Shown: one piece after another, positions 28,043-36,928 of the stretch
Position numbering within the stretch: position 1 is the stretch's first letter
Layout: each line of letters opens with the position of its first letter
Assembly (NCBI GenBank): GCA_028823855.1
Contig: JAPPFL010000027.1
Span: 15,952-79,951, forward strand
Direction of reading: 5' to 3'
From: Albidovulum sp.
GTDB taxonomy: Bacteria > Pseudomonadota > Alphaproteobacteria > Rhodobacterales > Rhodobacteraceae
Length of the DNA stretch: 64,000 nt
The notes under the pieces: generated by a model
Told to the model about the DNA's origin: nothing
Seen by the model: only the letters and a program-made list of their open reading frames with translations
The model's database searches: none
Made by a program: the position numbers and the translations under genes

Positions 28043-29701
28043 TCATTCTCTAGCCCGGTCCAAAAGAGCCTGCGCGGCGGCCACCGCTTCGTCGGTAATC
28101 CTATCTCCCGCCAGCATTCTCGCAATCTCCGACACCCGTTCGCTCTCGCTGAGGCTGATCACGTTTGTTTTCGTATCCGATTCTCCAGTCTCTTTAGCGA
28201 CGCGCCAATGGGAGCTTCCGAATGCAGCGACCTGCGGCGAATGAGTAACGACCAGCACCTGGGAATTGTCGGCCAGCGATTTCAAGCGACGCCCGACCGC
28301 GTCTGCTGTTGCGCCGCCTACGCCGCGGTCGATCTCGTCGAAGACCATGCTTGCTTCACTTCCGCCCGAATAAAGGCAGACTTTCAATGCAAGAACAAAT
28401 CGCGAGAGTTCGCCCCCCGAAGCAATTCGGTTGATCGGTCCAGGCGGCGTTCCCGGATTCGTCGAAGCGTAGAACTGAACCTTGTCTCTGCCTTCGGGTC
28501 CGGGAACGCCCTCGACGACCTCGGTTTTGAATTGAGTTTTCTCCAGTTTAACGGGTACCAATTCTTGCGACATGGCATTGTCGAGTGCCGCAGCCGCGCA
28601 CCTCCGAGCACTTGTTAGTTCCAAAGCGGCTGCATCGAATTTTGCATCGGCAGCCCACGCTTGACGCTTGAGAGCATCGATTTCAGAGCCCTTGCCCTTG
28701 AGCCGCTCAAGATCGGATTCCAAACATTTCGCCAGCTCCGGCAGTTCGTCCGCGGCAACTCTATGTTTTCTCGCGGCGGCGCGGATTTCGAACAGTCTCT
28801 CTTCCACGGCATCGATTTCGAAAGGATCGAATTCCAGCGACGATCTAAACTCTTCAAGCGCTTGCTGAGCTTGGCCAAGTTCCGAAAATGCGCGTTCAAG
28901 AGCCTCCACGGCATTGCCCAGCCTACCGTCCGAAGCAGTCGATGCGCCTTCTAGCCAGCGCAGAGCTTGGCCCACCATGTTTTCGGCGCCGGATTCGCCA
29001 ATTGATTCTGCCGCTTTGGATAAGTCTCCAAGTATGCGCGCGGAATTTTTCATCAAGCGGCGGCGCGAATCAAGTTCTTCTTCCTCGCCTGGTTTCGGAT
29101 CCAGGCGGTTCAAATTCGAAACCGCAAACTCCAAGAATTCGATTTCCGACTCTGCTTCCTCCAAGACGGAATTTGCGCTGTCCAATTCCTCTCTCACCGA
29201 CTTCATATCTTTCCAAGCCGCTGCAGCAGTTGCGCGAAGCGGAGAGATTTTGGCAAAGTCGTCTAGGAATTCCCTATGATTCAGTGGGTTGAGCAATCCC
29301 AGTTCGTCGTTTTGACCATGAATTTCAATAAGAGACGCCCCGATTTCTCGCAAAGCTGCGCTCGAGCACCTTCGTTCGTTTATGAAAGCCGTGCGCCGCC
29401 CTGACGAACTCACTACGCGTCGCAGTACGAGCTCACGTTCAACAGGAAATCCGCCTTCCGCCAAAATATTGCGCGTCGGGTGTCTGGCCGACAACTCAAA
29501 ACTAGCCGAGACTTCACCGGATTTGGCGTCAAATGAAACCAGGTCCGTCCGACCGCCTCTTCCCAGGACGAAACCCAAGGCGCCGAGCAATATCGATTTT
29601 CCGGCCCCTGTTTCGCCTGTAAAGACGTTTAGCCCAGGTTCGAATTCGACATTCAATCCCCGAAACAACAATACGTTTGATATGGACAATCCCCGAAGCA
29701 T
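28043..29701 (-). CDS. recN: DNA repair protein RecN
   Basis: SMC-like ATPase of 552 residues. Walker A is GETGAGKS at 29-36. A long central coiled coil follows (about 160-360, heptad-rich with many Glu, Leu, Ala), then the ABC-type signature IASGGELSRFVLALK, Walker B SMVFDEIDRGVGG and the switch segment VLVVTHSPQVAAFG. RecN holds broken ends together in double-strand break repair. It lies 217 bases downstream of bamD on the same strand, the usual order in this class. Confidence 0.95.
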   Translation of the reverse strand: MLRGLSISNVLLFRGLNVEFEPGLNVFTGETGAGKSILLGALGFVLGRGGRTDLVSFDAKSGEVSASFELSARHPTRNILAEGGFPVERELVLRRVVSSSGRRTAFINERRCSSAALREIGASLIEIHGQNDELGLLNPLNHREFLDDFAKISPLRATAAAAWKDMKSVREELDSANSVLEEAESEIEFLEFAVSNLNRLDPKPGEEEELDSRRRLMKNSARILGDLSKAAESIGESGAENMVGQALRWLEGASTASDGRLGNAVEALERAFSELGQAQQALEEFRSSLEFDPFEIDAVEERLFEIRAAARKHRVAADELPELAKCLESDLERLKGKGSEIDALKRQAWAADAKFDAAALELTSARRCAAAALDNAMSQELVPVKLEKTQFKTEVVEGVPGPEGRDKVQFYASTNPGTPPGPINRIASGGELSRFVLALKVCLYSGGSEASMVFDEIDRGVGGATADAVGRRLKSLADNSQVLVVTHSPQVAAFGSSHWRVAKETGESDTKTNVISLSESERVSEIARMLAGDRITDEAVAAAQALLDRARE

Positions 29702-29918
29702 TCGTCCGCGTAGAATTCCCTCTCGCCAATACGCCGGTTGCCTGCCGCCGATTCACTCCAAGGCGCGGTGCGCCGGCCAAGCAAATTCCGTCGTTTCGAA
29801 TTCCCGGCTACTCAAGGGAGCGCTTTCCGCGTTTGCAGAACGCTAAGGTGCGTCGAGGCAAATCCAAGTGGAAACGGCGGAACTACTAGTCAAGTCCCTA
29901 GGTTACGCAAGCGAAGGA

Positions 29919-30755
29919 TCAGATTTGAGCACCTAGAAGCGTTTCCCTGTAAAACCTTTCCGGTATGCTGCCTAGCCCCGAAGACGGCTTGCGAAGAGAT
30001 TTCGGTTCTTTCAGCAGCGCATACGCGTCGCGATACCACACTGAGTTCACGTAGTTGTGCCCAAGCAACGCAGCTGACCTAACCGCGTCTTCTGTCATCC
30101 CCAGAGCCAAATATGCTTCCACTAGGCGATAGAGGGCCTCTTGTACATGCGAGGTCGTTCCATAAGTGCCGACCACGGTTCGAAATCGACCAATTGCCGC
30201 CATATGGTGCCCCCTCTTCAAATAGAATCGTCCGATTTCCATTTCTTTTGCCGCAATATGGTCGACAACCAAGTCGAACTTCAGCAACGACGATTTAGCG
30301 TAGCGGCTGTCCGGATAATTTTCTGCAACCGCTCGAAGCGCCTGCAGCGCTAGCATGGAATTCTCCAAGTCGCGCCCTCGCTTGTCGACTTGGTCGTAGT
30401 AGCTCAAGGCAGCAATGTACTGAGCATAAGGCGCATCCTTGTCAGCGGGATAAAATGCAACGAATCTTTGCGCTGCCGACCGGCTTCGATCGAATTCACC
30501 GGCGGTATGGTACGCGAACGCCGCCATGACCGTTCCGCGCTTCGCCCAATCGGAATACGGATAAAGCCGTTCAATTGTTTCGAAAGCCTCAGCGGCTTCA
30601 AGCCAGTCGCCCTCTTCCATAAAGTTCTCGGCGCTTCGGTAAATTCCCTGGGGCGGGAGCGTTTCAAGATCTACTTCGTCTCGTCCGCATGCGGCAAGCA
30701 ATAGCGCCGCGATCGCCGAAACTGAAACCGACCGATTGAGCTTTGATAAATTCAT
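29919..30755 (-). CDS. bamD: Outer membrane assembly lipoprotein BamD (ComL)
   Basis: About 278 residues with a lipoprotein signal: a basic start, a hydrophobic core and the lipobox LAAC with Cys23. The mature part holds TPR-like repeats: SAENFMEEGDWLEAAEAFE, YPYSDWAKRGTVMAAFAYH, and NYPDSRYAKSSLLKFD, as in BamD of the beta-barrel assembly machine at the periplasmic face of the outer membrane. I use the ATG at 30755, which gives a proper signal peptide; an earlier in-frame start at 30824 would bury it. Divergent from the TRAP genes. Confidence 0.92.
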   Translation of the reverse strand: MNLSKLNRSVSVSAIAALLLAACGRDEVDLETLPPQGIYRSAENFMEEGDWLEAAEAFETIERLYPYSDWAKRGTVMAAFAYHTAGEFDRSRSAAQRFVAFYPADKDAPYAQYIAALSYYDQVDKRGRDLENSMLALQALRAVAENYPDSRYAKSSLLKFDLVVDHIAAKEMEIGRFYLKRGHHMAAIGRFRTVVGTYGTTSHVQEALYRLVEAYLALGMTEDAVRSAALLGHNYVNSVWYRDAYALLKEPKSLRKPSSGLGSIPERFYRETLLGAQI

Positions 30756-31294
30756 GTGTCTCTTGACCTCTTGGCATGGCAACTGGCGAACCTCGTTATC
30801 CAGACATAAGATACCATATATCATTGCGGGACGGAATTGGGGATTGAGAGAGGTCCCGGACGATCGTGAACAATCGTCAGATTTCCAATTTTCGAGATCA
30901 GAGCTGGAGCAGCGCCGGAGTCCGCGATTCCGCAGTCTCTAAATTCTCCAGCGAAAGGGAAACGAGCTAAATTGGGTTTCAAAAATTCCCTTGAATGAAC
31001 GTTTCTATTCGCAATTCGCGCAATCTCGCGGCAAGTTGAGCGTTTCCGACCGAAAGCGCGCTCGCGATTTCGATTTCAAAATTCGGCCCCGCCTCCCATT
31101 TCCTGAAGCCAGAGTCGCCGAATGCGCTTCCGGGTATCGGACTCTTGGCCGCGCGGGCGAAATGCAAAATCTCATTCTTGTATTTACCAAAGATTTCATG
31201 GAAATTGCATCAGTTCAAGGACCAAGCATTTGTTGACACTGGTCGTCGCGATTTGTCAGCGAAAGGCAAAAAGCATGCAAGCGAATTGATTCCA
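30756..31294. promoter_or_regulatory. Divergent intergenic region between bamD and the TRAP operon
   Basis: About 540 bases without a credible gene; open frames in it are short and lack family features. It should contain the bamD promoter and that of the TRAP operon. A TTGACA at 31233-31238 lies 57 bases before dctQ, but no good -10 sits 16-18 bases after it, so I give it little weight. Confidence 0.4.
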
Positions 31295-31801
31295 ATGATT
31301 CCCCTAGCGCGAAATTTCGTTCGTTGCGTCGATGCCGCCAATCTCCGGCTCGGGCGAATAGTGATGTACGGAATATTCGTGATGATCGCTATTCTGCTAT
31401 GGTCGTCTATTTCCAAGACCTTTTTCCTCCCCTCCCTGTGGACGCTTGAAATGGCGCAATTTGCCATGGTCGCCTACTATATGCTTGGCGGACCGTATTC
31501 GATTCAACTCGGTTCCAACGTAAGGATGGATTTGTTTTACGGCGGATGGTCGGATCGACGCAAAGCGTGGTTCGACGCATTTACGGTAGCATTTCTGATT
31601 TTCTATCTAGCCGTTCTGCTGTACGGCGGGATCGCTAGTACGAGTTACGCGATTGAATACGGCGAAAGGAGCTATTCGGCCTGGCGCCCGTATATGTGGC
31701 CGATCAAGATCCTGATGTGCGCCGGAATATTGCTAATGATATTTCAGGCGCTCTCCGAGTTCCTGAAGGACATCGCCCGCCTTCGCGGCGAAGAAATCTA
31801 A
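31295..31801 (+). CDS. dctQ: TRAP transporter small permease (DctQ)
   Basis: About 168 residues with four hydrophobic helices, the fixed layout of the TRAP small subunit: helix 1 around YGIFVMIAILLWSSI, a pair around the conserved EMAQFAMVAYYMLGG, and helix 4 near the C-terminus. DctQ joins DctM in a sodium-driven uptake complex fed by a periplasmic binding protein. I chose the ATG at 31295; an upstream in-frame start at 31145 adds 50 residues with no family resemblance. The stop overlaps the dctM ATG by one base (TAATG). Confidence 0.85.
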   Translation: MIPLARNFVRCVDAANLRLGRIVMYGIFVMIAILLWSSISKTFFLPSLWTLEMAQFAMVAYYMLGGPYSIQLGSNVRMDLFYGGWSDRRKAWFDAFTVAFLIFYLAVLLYGGIASTSYAIEYGERSYSAWRPYMWPIKILMCAGILLMIFQALSEFLKDIARLRGEEI

Positions 31802-33123
31802 TGTCGTACGAATTAATTGCCATACTCATGTTTTCGACCATGATGCTCATGCTCATGACCGGCCAACGCGTTTTCGGCGCAATCGGCTTTGTCGCGGTGC
31901 TGGCGGCACTCCTGCTCTGGGGTACGGGAGGCTCAGACATCGGCTTTTCCGCAGCTATGAAATTGATGAAATGGTATCCGCTACTGACGCTGCCCATGTT
32001 TATATTTATGGGATACGTGCTGTCAGAGTCCCGATTGGCTGACGATCTTTATCGAATGTTTCATGTCTGGATGGGGCCCGTTAGGGGCGGCCTGGCCATC
32101 GGAACCATTGGACTCATGGTTCTCGTCTCAGCCATGAACGGCCTTTCCGTCGCCGGCATGGCCATTGGAGCAACAATCGCGTTACCCGAACTCTTGAGGC
32201 GCGGATACGACAAGCGAATGGTGACTGGCGTTATTCAGGCAGGCTCTTCTCTTGGGATATTGGTACCGCCTTCGGTTGTGCTGGTGCTTTATGCGATGAT
32301 AGCGCGCCAGCCGGTTGGCCAGCTGTGGCTCGCCGGAGTATTTCCCGGTCTCATGATGGCGGCGCTGTTTATTGTCTATATTGCCATTAGGTGCCAGTTG
32401 CAGCCCGATCTCGGACCGGCTCTTCCCAAAGCAGAGCGCAAGGTTCCCCTCGCGGAAAAATTGAGACTGCTGCGTGCCGGTCTACTACCCATTTTAATAT
32501 TTCTCGCGATGATGATTCCTTTCGTGAACGGGTGGACAAGTCTAGTCGAAAGCTCGGCGATCGGCGCGATGACCGCTCTTTTCGCCGCGATTCTCAAAGG
32601 GCGCATGAACAAGAAAGTATTCGAGACATCAGTGCGCCAGACGCTTGCCGTATCGTGCATGTTCATGTGGATAATTCTCGCCGCGCTCGGTTTCGGCGCT
32701 GTCTTCGACGGACTTGGCGCCGTGCGCGCAATAGAAACGCTCTTTTCCGAACAATTGGGACTCAGCCCTTGGACGACCTTGATTTTAATGCAGGTTTCTT
32801 TCCTGCTAATGGGAACGTTTTTGGATGACACGGCGATGCTCGTCATCGTAGCTCCGCTCTACGTACCTCTCGTGCACGCGCTCGGATTCGATCTGATTTG
32901 GTACGGCGTGCTTTACACGATTACGACGCAAATCGCATACATGACACCGCCGTTCGGCTACAATTTGTTCTTGATGCGCGCGATGGCGCCGCCGGAAATA
33001 AGACTAAGAGATATTTATGGTTCGATCGTTCCTTTCGTTTTTGTTATGCTGGTCGCGCTAATTTTAGTGATGGTATTCCCGGGAATCGCCCTCTGGTTCC
33101 CGGAATACATTTACGCGAAATAG
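31801..33123 (+). CDS. dctM: TRAP transporter large permease (DctM)
   Basis: About 440 residues and roughly a dozen membrane helices. Typical DctM segments are LPMFIFMGYVLSESRLADDL, VSAMNGLSVAGMAIGATIAL, the loop GSSLGILVPPSVVLVLYA, and the second half repeat LLMGTFLDDTAMLVIVAPLY with TPPFGYNLF. It is the transport subunit of a TRAP system. The start at 31801 is set by the TAATG overlap with dctQ; longer readings reach into dctQ. A binding-protein gene follows 92 bases later. Confidence 0.93.
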   Translation: MSYELIAILMFSTMMLMLMTGQRVFGAIGFVAVLAALLLWGTGGSDIGFSAAMKLMKWYPLLTLPMFIFMGYVLSESRLADDLYRMFHVWMGPVRGGLAIGTIGLMVLVSAMNGLSVAGMAIGATIALPELLRRGYDKRMVTGVIQAGSSLGILVPPSVVLVLYAMIARQPVGQLWLAGVFPGLMMAALFIVYIAIRCQLQPDLGPALPKAERKVPLAEKLRLLRAGLLPILIFLAMMIPFVNGWTSLVESSAIGAMTALFAAILKGRMNKKVFETSVRQTLAVSCMFMWIILAALGFGAVFDGLGAVRAIETLFSEQLGLSPWTTLILMQVSFLLMGTFLDDTAMLVIVAPLYVPLVHALGFDLIWYGVLYTITTQIAYMTPPFGYNLFLMRAMAPPEIRLRDIYGSIVPFVFVMLVALILVMVFPGIALWFPEYIYAK

Positions 33124-33215
33124 TTTAGCATTGGCGAGGCGATTCAACTGGCACGAGCAATGAGCAGGACAATCGATAGCAACAGGGCCGCGGCCCATAA
33201 TTCGGAGATTATTGC

Positions 33216-34250
33216 ATGAACACGAGACGCAACTTTCTAGCAACCGCCGGCATAGGGGGAGCTGCTACGCTCGCCGCGCCGGCAGTACACGCCCAATCAA
33301 CGATTCGCTGGAGAATGCAGACCTATGCCGGTCCCGCATTGGCCGAACACGTAATCACGCCCGCCGTCAATTCATTCAACAAGATCGCCGGCGACGAAAT
33401 GCAGATCGAACTGTTTTACTCCGACCAGATTGTTCCGACCGGCGAGCTCTTCCGAGCAATGCAGCGCGGTACTTTGGACGCTGTCCAATCCGACGACGAC
33501 TCCATGGCATCACCGACGGAAGTGACAGTGTTCGGTGGCTACTTCCCATTTGCGAGCCGTTATTCGCTCGATGTTCCCGTATTGTTCAATCAATACGGTC
33601 TCGACAAAATCTGGGCTGAGGAATACGCGAAAGTCGGCGTCAAATGGCTTTCCGCCGGTGCCTGGGATCCGTGTCACTTCGCAACGAAGGATCCCATTCA
33701 TAGTCTTGATGATCTCAAGGGCAAGAGAGTGTTTACGTTCCCCACCGCCGGGCGGTTCCTGTCTCAATTTGGCGTCGTTCCAGTTACATTGCCTTGGGAA
33801 GATATCGAGGTAGCCGTTCAGACCGGCGAACTCGACGGCGTCGCCTGGTCGGGCATTACCGAGGACTACACCGTCGGCTGGGCGGATGTCACCGACTACT
33901 TTTTGACCAACAATATCTCCGGCGCTTGGGCTGGTTCGTTCTTCGCGAATATGGATAGCTACGAAGAACTTCCCGAGCATCTCAAGGAATTGCTGAAACT
34001 CACAATGGACAGTTCCCACTACTACCGCCAGTGGTGGTATTGGGGAGGCGAAGCCCATCTGCGCACTCAAGGCACCAAACTCAAATTGACGGCAATTCCC
34101 GATGAAGAGTGGGCTTTAGTCGAGAAAGCCGCTCGAGAATTCTGGGACGAAATCGCAGCCGAATCCGAGACGAAGGCCAAGGTCGTCCAGATATTCAAGG
34201 ACTACAACGAGATAATGGAAAAAGCAGGACGCCCATATCGCTACGGCTAA
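33216..34250 (+). CDS. dctP: TRAP transporter substrate-binding protein (DctP), Tat signal
   Basis: 344 residues. The signal peptide begins MNTRRNFLATAG with twin arginine and probably cleaves after VHA near residue 27. The mature protein follows the DctP plan: RWRMQTYAGPALAEH, a lobe-joining region YFPFASRYSLDVPVLF, the GKRVFTFPTAGRFLSQFG strand that holds the carboxylate-binding arginine in relatives, and GVAWSGITEDYTVGW. Such proteins usually capture carboxylates (2-oxo acids, lactate, aromatic acids or mannitol-like solutes); the Tyr/Trp-rich pocket does not decide which. GGAG lies 8 bases before the ATG. Confidence 0.9.
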   Translation: MNTRRNFLATAGIGGAATLAAPAVHAQSTIRWRMQTYAGPALAEHVITPAVNSFNKIAGDEMQIELFYSDQIVPTGELFRAMQRGTLDAVQSDDDSMASPTEVTVFGGYFPFASRYSLDVPVLFNQYGLDKIWAEEYAKVGVKWLSAGAWDPCHFATKDPIHSLDDLKGKRVFTFPTAGRFLSQFGVVPVTLPWEDIEVAVQTGELDGVAWSGITEDYTVGWADVTDYFLTNNISGAWAGSFFANMDSYEELPEHLKELLKLTMDSSHYYRQWWYWGGEAHLRTQGTKLKLTAIPDEEWALVEKAAREFWDEIAAESETKAKVVQIFKDYNEIMEKAGRPYRYG

Positions 34251-34265
34251 CCTGACCTCTATTCG

Positions 34266-34296
34266 GTCGGCCGGACGCAATCCGGCCGACGATTTT
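34266..34296 (+). terminator. Intrinsic terminator of the TRAP operon
   Basis: A perfect 10-base stem, GTCGGCCGGA with TCCGGCCGAC (34266-34275 and 34281-34290), loop CGCAA, followed by GATTTTC. It lies 15 bases after the dctP stop, so the alcohol dehydrogenase gene downstream is mostly transcribed separately. Confidence 0.85.
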
Positions 34297-34408
34297 CTAG
34301 TGCCGGAGTTTGGAATTTTCACCTGCTTGGCTTTCAAGGATGTGAGAACTCAATCGTTGCCCGTCACTCGATTGGTAGGTTCCCTTCACTCAATATTCGA
34401 GAACTGCA

Positions 34409-35563
34409 ATGACCCTCAATGCAAACTGGTCTTTTCCGACGCAAATTCGATTCGGCACCGGCCGACTTAAGGAATTGCCGGACGCCTGCGCGGAAGCGGG
34501 AATTTCTCGTCCATTGGTCGTGACGGACAAAGTCCTTCGCGAACTGCCTTTATTTTCGGAATTTTTGGACATTTTGGATCGCGCCGGGCTGGGCTGTTCT
34601 GTGTTTTCGAACGTCGACCCAAACCCGACGGACCGGAATTTGGACGACGGGCTAAGCGTTTTTAAAGAAGGCGAATTCGACGGCGTCGTATCAATCGGCG
34701 GAGGGTCTAGCCTCGATCTGGGAAAAATGATCGCGTTCATGTCCGGTCAATCAAGGCCCGTCTGGGATTTTGAAGATGTCGGCGAAAATTGGAAGCTAGC
34801 AAATTCGTCCGGAATTTCGCCAAGCATCGCGATTCCGACAACGGCGGGAACAGGCTCGGAGGTCGGCAGAGCCTCTGTCATCACGAATACTGCAACGACC
34901 GTGAAAAAGATCATTTTCCATCCTTCAGTATTGCCGAGAATCGTTATCGCCGACCCCGAAACGACACTCGGCTTGCCCCGGTCGGCCACGGCGGGAACGG
35001 GAATGGACGCATTTGCTCATTGTCTCGAAGCCTACTGCGCGCCCGGATACCATCCTATGTGTCAAGGAATCGCGCTGGAAGGATTGCGTCTAGCGACCGA
35101 AAATTTAGCAGAAGCAGTCGAAAACGGGTCAAATGTCGAGGCGAGAGCGAATATGATGTGCGCCGCCTCTATGGGCGCGGTCGCATTCCAAAAGGGTCTC
35201 GGTGCCGTGCATGCGCTCTCCCATCCTGTCGGAGCAATGTTCAACACGCATCATGGAACGACGAACGCCGTCGTGCTTCTCAACGTCTTGAAATTCAATG
35301 AGTGCGCAATTCGCGAAAAACTGTCTAGCGTTGCGGCGTATCTAAATCTCGGGTCCGGCTTCGAAGATTTCTACAAGTTCGTCGAAGGTCTGCTTAGGGA
35401 CATAGGGATACCCAAAAACCTTCAGTCTCTCGGCGCTGACCCAGATCGCATAGATCAACTGGCGAAAATGGCGATTGAAGACCCCACCGCCAGCAGCAAC
35501 CCAATTCCGCTCACATACGACGGCGCGTATCAGCTTTACCAGAAGTGCTTCGACAGTTCCTAG
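34409..35563 (+). CDS. Iron-containing alcohol dehydrogenase
   Basis: Group III (iron-activated) alcohol dehydrogenase of 384 residues. NAD binding: SIGGGSSLDLGK and PTTAGTGSEV. Metal ligands are the aspartate of GTGMDAFAHCLEA with the nearby histidine, and two histidines in GAVHALSHPVGAMFNTHHG. It reduces aldehydes or oxidises small alcohols in the cytoplasm; the family covers propanediol oxidoreductase, butanol and lactaldehyde enzymes. It sits in the plus-strand cassette behind the TRAP operon but beyond a terminator, so a shared substrate is possible yet unproven. The ribosome site is weak (GAGAA). Confidence 0.9.
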   Translation: MTLNANWSFPTQIRFGTGRLKELPDACAEAGISRPLVVTDKVLRELPLFSEFLDILDRAGLGCSVFSNVDPNPTDRNLDDGLSVFKEGEFDGVVSIGGGSSLDLGKMIAFMSGQSRPVWDFEDVGENWKLANSSGISPSIAIPTTAGTGSEVGRASVITNTATTVKKIIFHPSVLPRIVIADPETTLGLPRSATAGTGMDAFAHCLEAYCAPGYHPMCQGIALEGLRLATENLAEAVENGSNVEARANMMCAASMGAVAFQKGLGAVHALSHPVGAMFNTHHGTTNAVVLLNVLKFNECAIREKLSSVAAYLNLGSGFEDFYKFVEGLLRDIGIPKNLQSLGADPDRIDQLAKMAIEDPTASSNPIPLTYDGAYQLYQKCFDSS

Positions 35564-35671
35564 CTCCCATTCCTTTCAGGCGCGAGCCGCTTGCCACTAT
35601 TGTGGCTCCCAAGAAATGAACTGCGATTTTGGCGGAACCTCTATTAATCTCTACGCCGACTCGCGCGCTGC

Positions 35672-35697
35672 AACCGGAAACGACCAGAATTCCGGTT
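35672..35697. terminator. Hairpin between convergent dehydrogenase and lpxC genes
   Basis: AACCGGAA (35672-35679) pairs perfectly with TTCCGGTT (35690-35697) around a 10-base loop. It lies between two converging genes, which would suit a bidirectional terminator, but no T-run follows on either side. Confidence 0.35.
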
Positions 35698-35790
35698 CCG
35701 GCCGTCATTGAATTGACTGAGTTATTGTCGCGCGGCGATGGGCCGCTGAGGCGCGGACGCAGCGCCGCTATGACTCGGGAAACCGAAAAA

Positions 35791-36705
35791 TCAGTTGGAG
35801 TTGAATAGCATGCCTTCGCCCGGCAAATCAGATGCGAAGTCTTGGTCCGCTTCCATGAATTGCCAGGCCCCATTGGTCGAAAAAAGCTTTCGAAGCAGCC
35901 TAATCGTAAGAGCATGCCCAGACAAATGGCCAATAAATTTTCCGGAAATTACCCCGCCGCTTAGCGACAGGTCCCCGATTGCATCAAGCATCTTGTGTCC
36001 TACACACTCGTCGGGCATCCGCATTCCGTTGGGCGTCAGGACGCCTTGCTCGCTAACAACCAAGGTCGTCTCTAATGTACCTCCCAATGCTTTGTTCATG
36101 CTCCATAGCTGGAAGATATCCTTGGTCGTGCAAAATGTTCGGCACTCGCTGAGTTCATTCGCGATATTGCCGTTTTTAAGCTCGAGCTTCTTGAATTGGT
36201 TTCCAATTTCCAGTTCCGGGTAACTGATCGTAAACTCCATCTCCGGAACTTCGGACGGCTGAAGTCTGGCAAATGTCTCGCCATTCGCGACTTCGACAGG
36301 CTTCAAGATCTTCAAGACTTTTGCCGGCACATCTTGCGCCAATTTCCCCGCGTTGCGAAACCGGTCTACGAATACCTTGGCACTTCCGTCCATATTCGGG
36401 ACTTCGGGACCGCGCAGTTCAATATAGGCATTATGGATTCCGCAACAGTAAAGAGCCGCCAACAAATGCTCGACCGTGCTGACGGCCGCTCCGCTTTCGT
36501 TCGCAATCTTCGTGCAATAGTCGGTAGCGACTACGAGATCCAAACGCGCGGGGATAAGATTGGACGCGCTCTCGATATCTATTCTACGAAAAACAACTCC
36601 CGTGTTAGGAGGGGCAGGGACTACTCGCGCCCAAGTATCGACACCGGTATGTAATGCTCGTCCCTCAAATACGATATTCGCCCCGCGAGCAACCGTGTAC
36701 TGCAA
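35791..36705 (-). CDS. lpxC: UDP-3-O-acyl-N-acetylglucosamine deacetylase
   Basis: Committed zinc deacetylase of lipid A synthesis, 304 residues. The zinc ligands are His80 in STVEHLLAAL and His237 with Asp241 in GHKMLDAIGD; the catalytic His264 lies in GHLSGHALTIRLL. The start is a TTG at 36705: no in-frame ATG precedes it, and GGAG lies about 8 bases upstream. It stands 223 bases after ftsZ with an AT-rich stretch at 36735-36790 that probably holds its promoter. In this class lpxC usually leads on to bamD; here a TRAP/dehydrogenase cassette intervenes. Confidence 0.95.
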   Translation of the reverse strand: MQYTVARGANIVFEGRALHTGVDTWARVVPAPPNTGVVFRRIDIESASNLIPARLDLVVATDYCTKIANESGAAVSTVEHLLAALYCCGIHNAYIELRGPEVPNMDGSAKVFVDRFRNAGKLAQDVPAKVLKILKPVEVANGETFARLQPSEVPEMEFTISYPELEIGNQFKKLELKNGNIANELSECRTFCTTKDIFQLWSMNKALGGTLETTLVVSEQGVLTPNGMRMPDECVGHKMLDAIGDLSLSGGVISGKFIGHLSGHALTIRLLRKLFSTNGAWQFMEADQDFASDLPGEGMLFNSN

Positions 36706-36928
36706 ATCTTCCGCTCCGCTCTTTACACTTAGAACTACTAGATGATGATATTAAATTGATCAAGTCAATAAACACGTCACTATCTTTCAAAGGTAAAGGC
36801 GGTGAGCAAGCGGCCGATATCCGGTCTCGGCGCTAACGGAAATGCATGAACGCAAAAATTTGCGCGCTTGTCGATGCCCGCGGGCCTCCGTTCGCTCGAT
36901 GCGCTAAATCCAACCGGTGCAAGTTTAC

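Noticed and set aside
31233..31260. Promoter for the TRAP operon at TTGACA
   Set aside because: No acceptable -10 element at 16-18 bases spacing.
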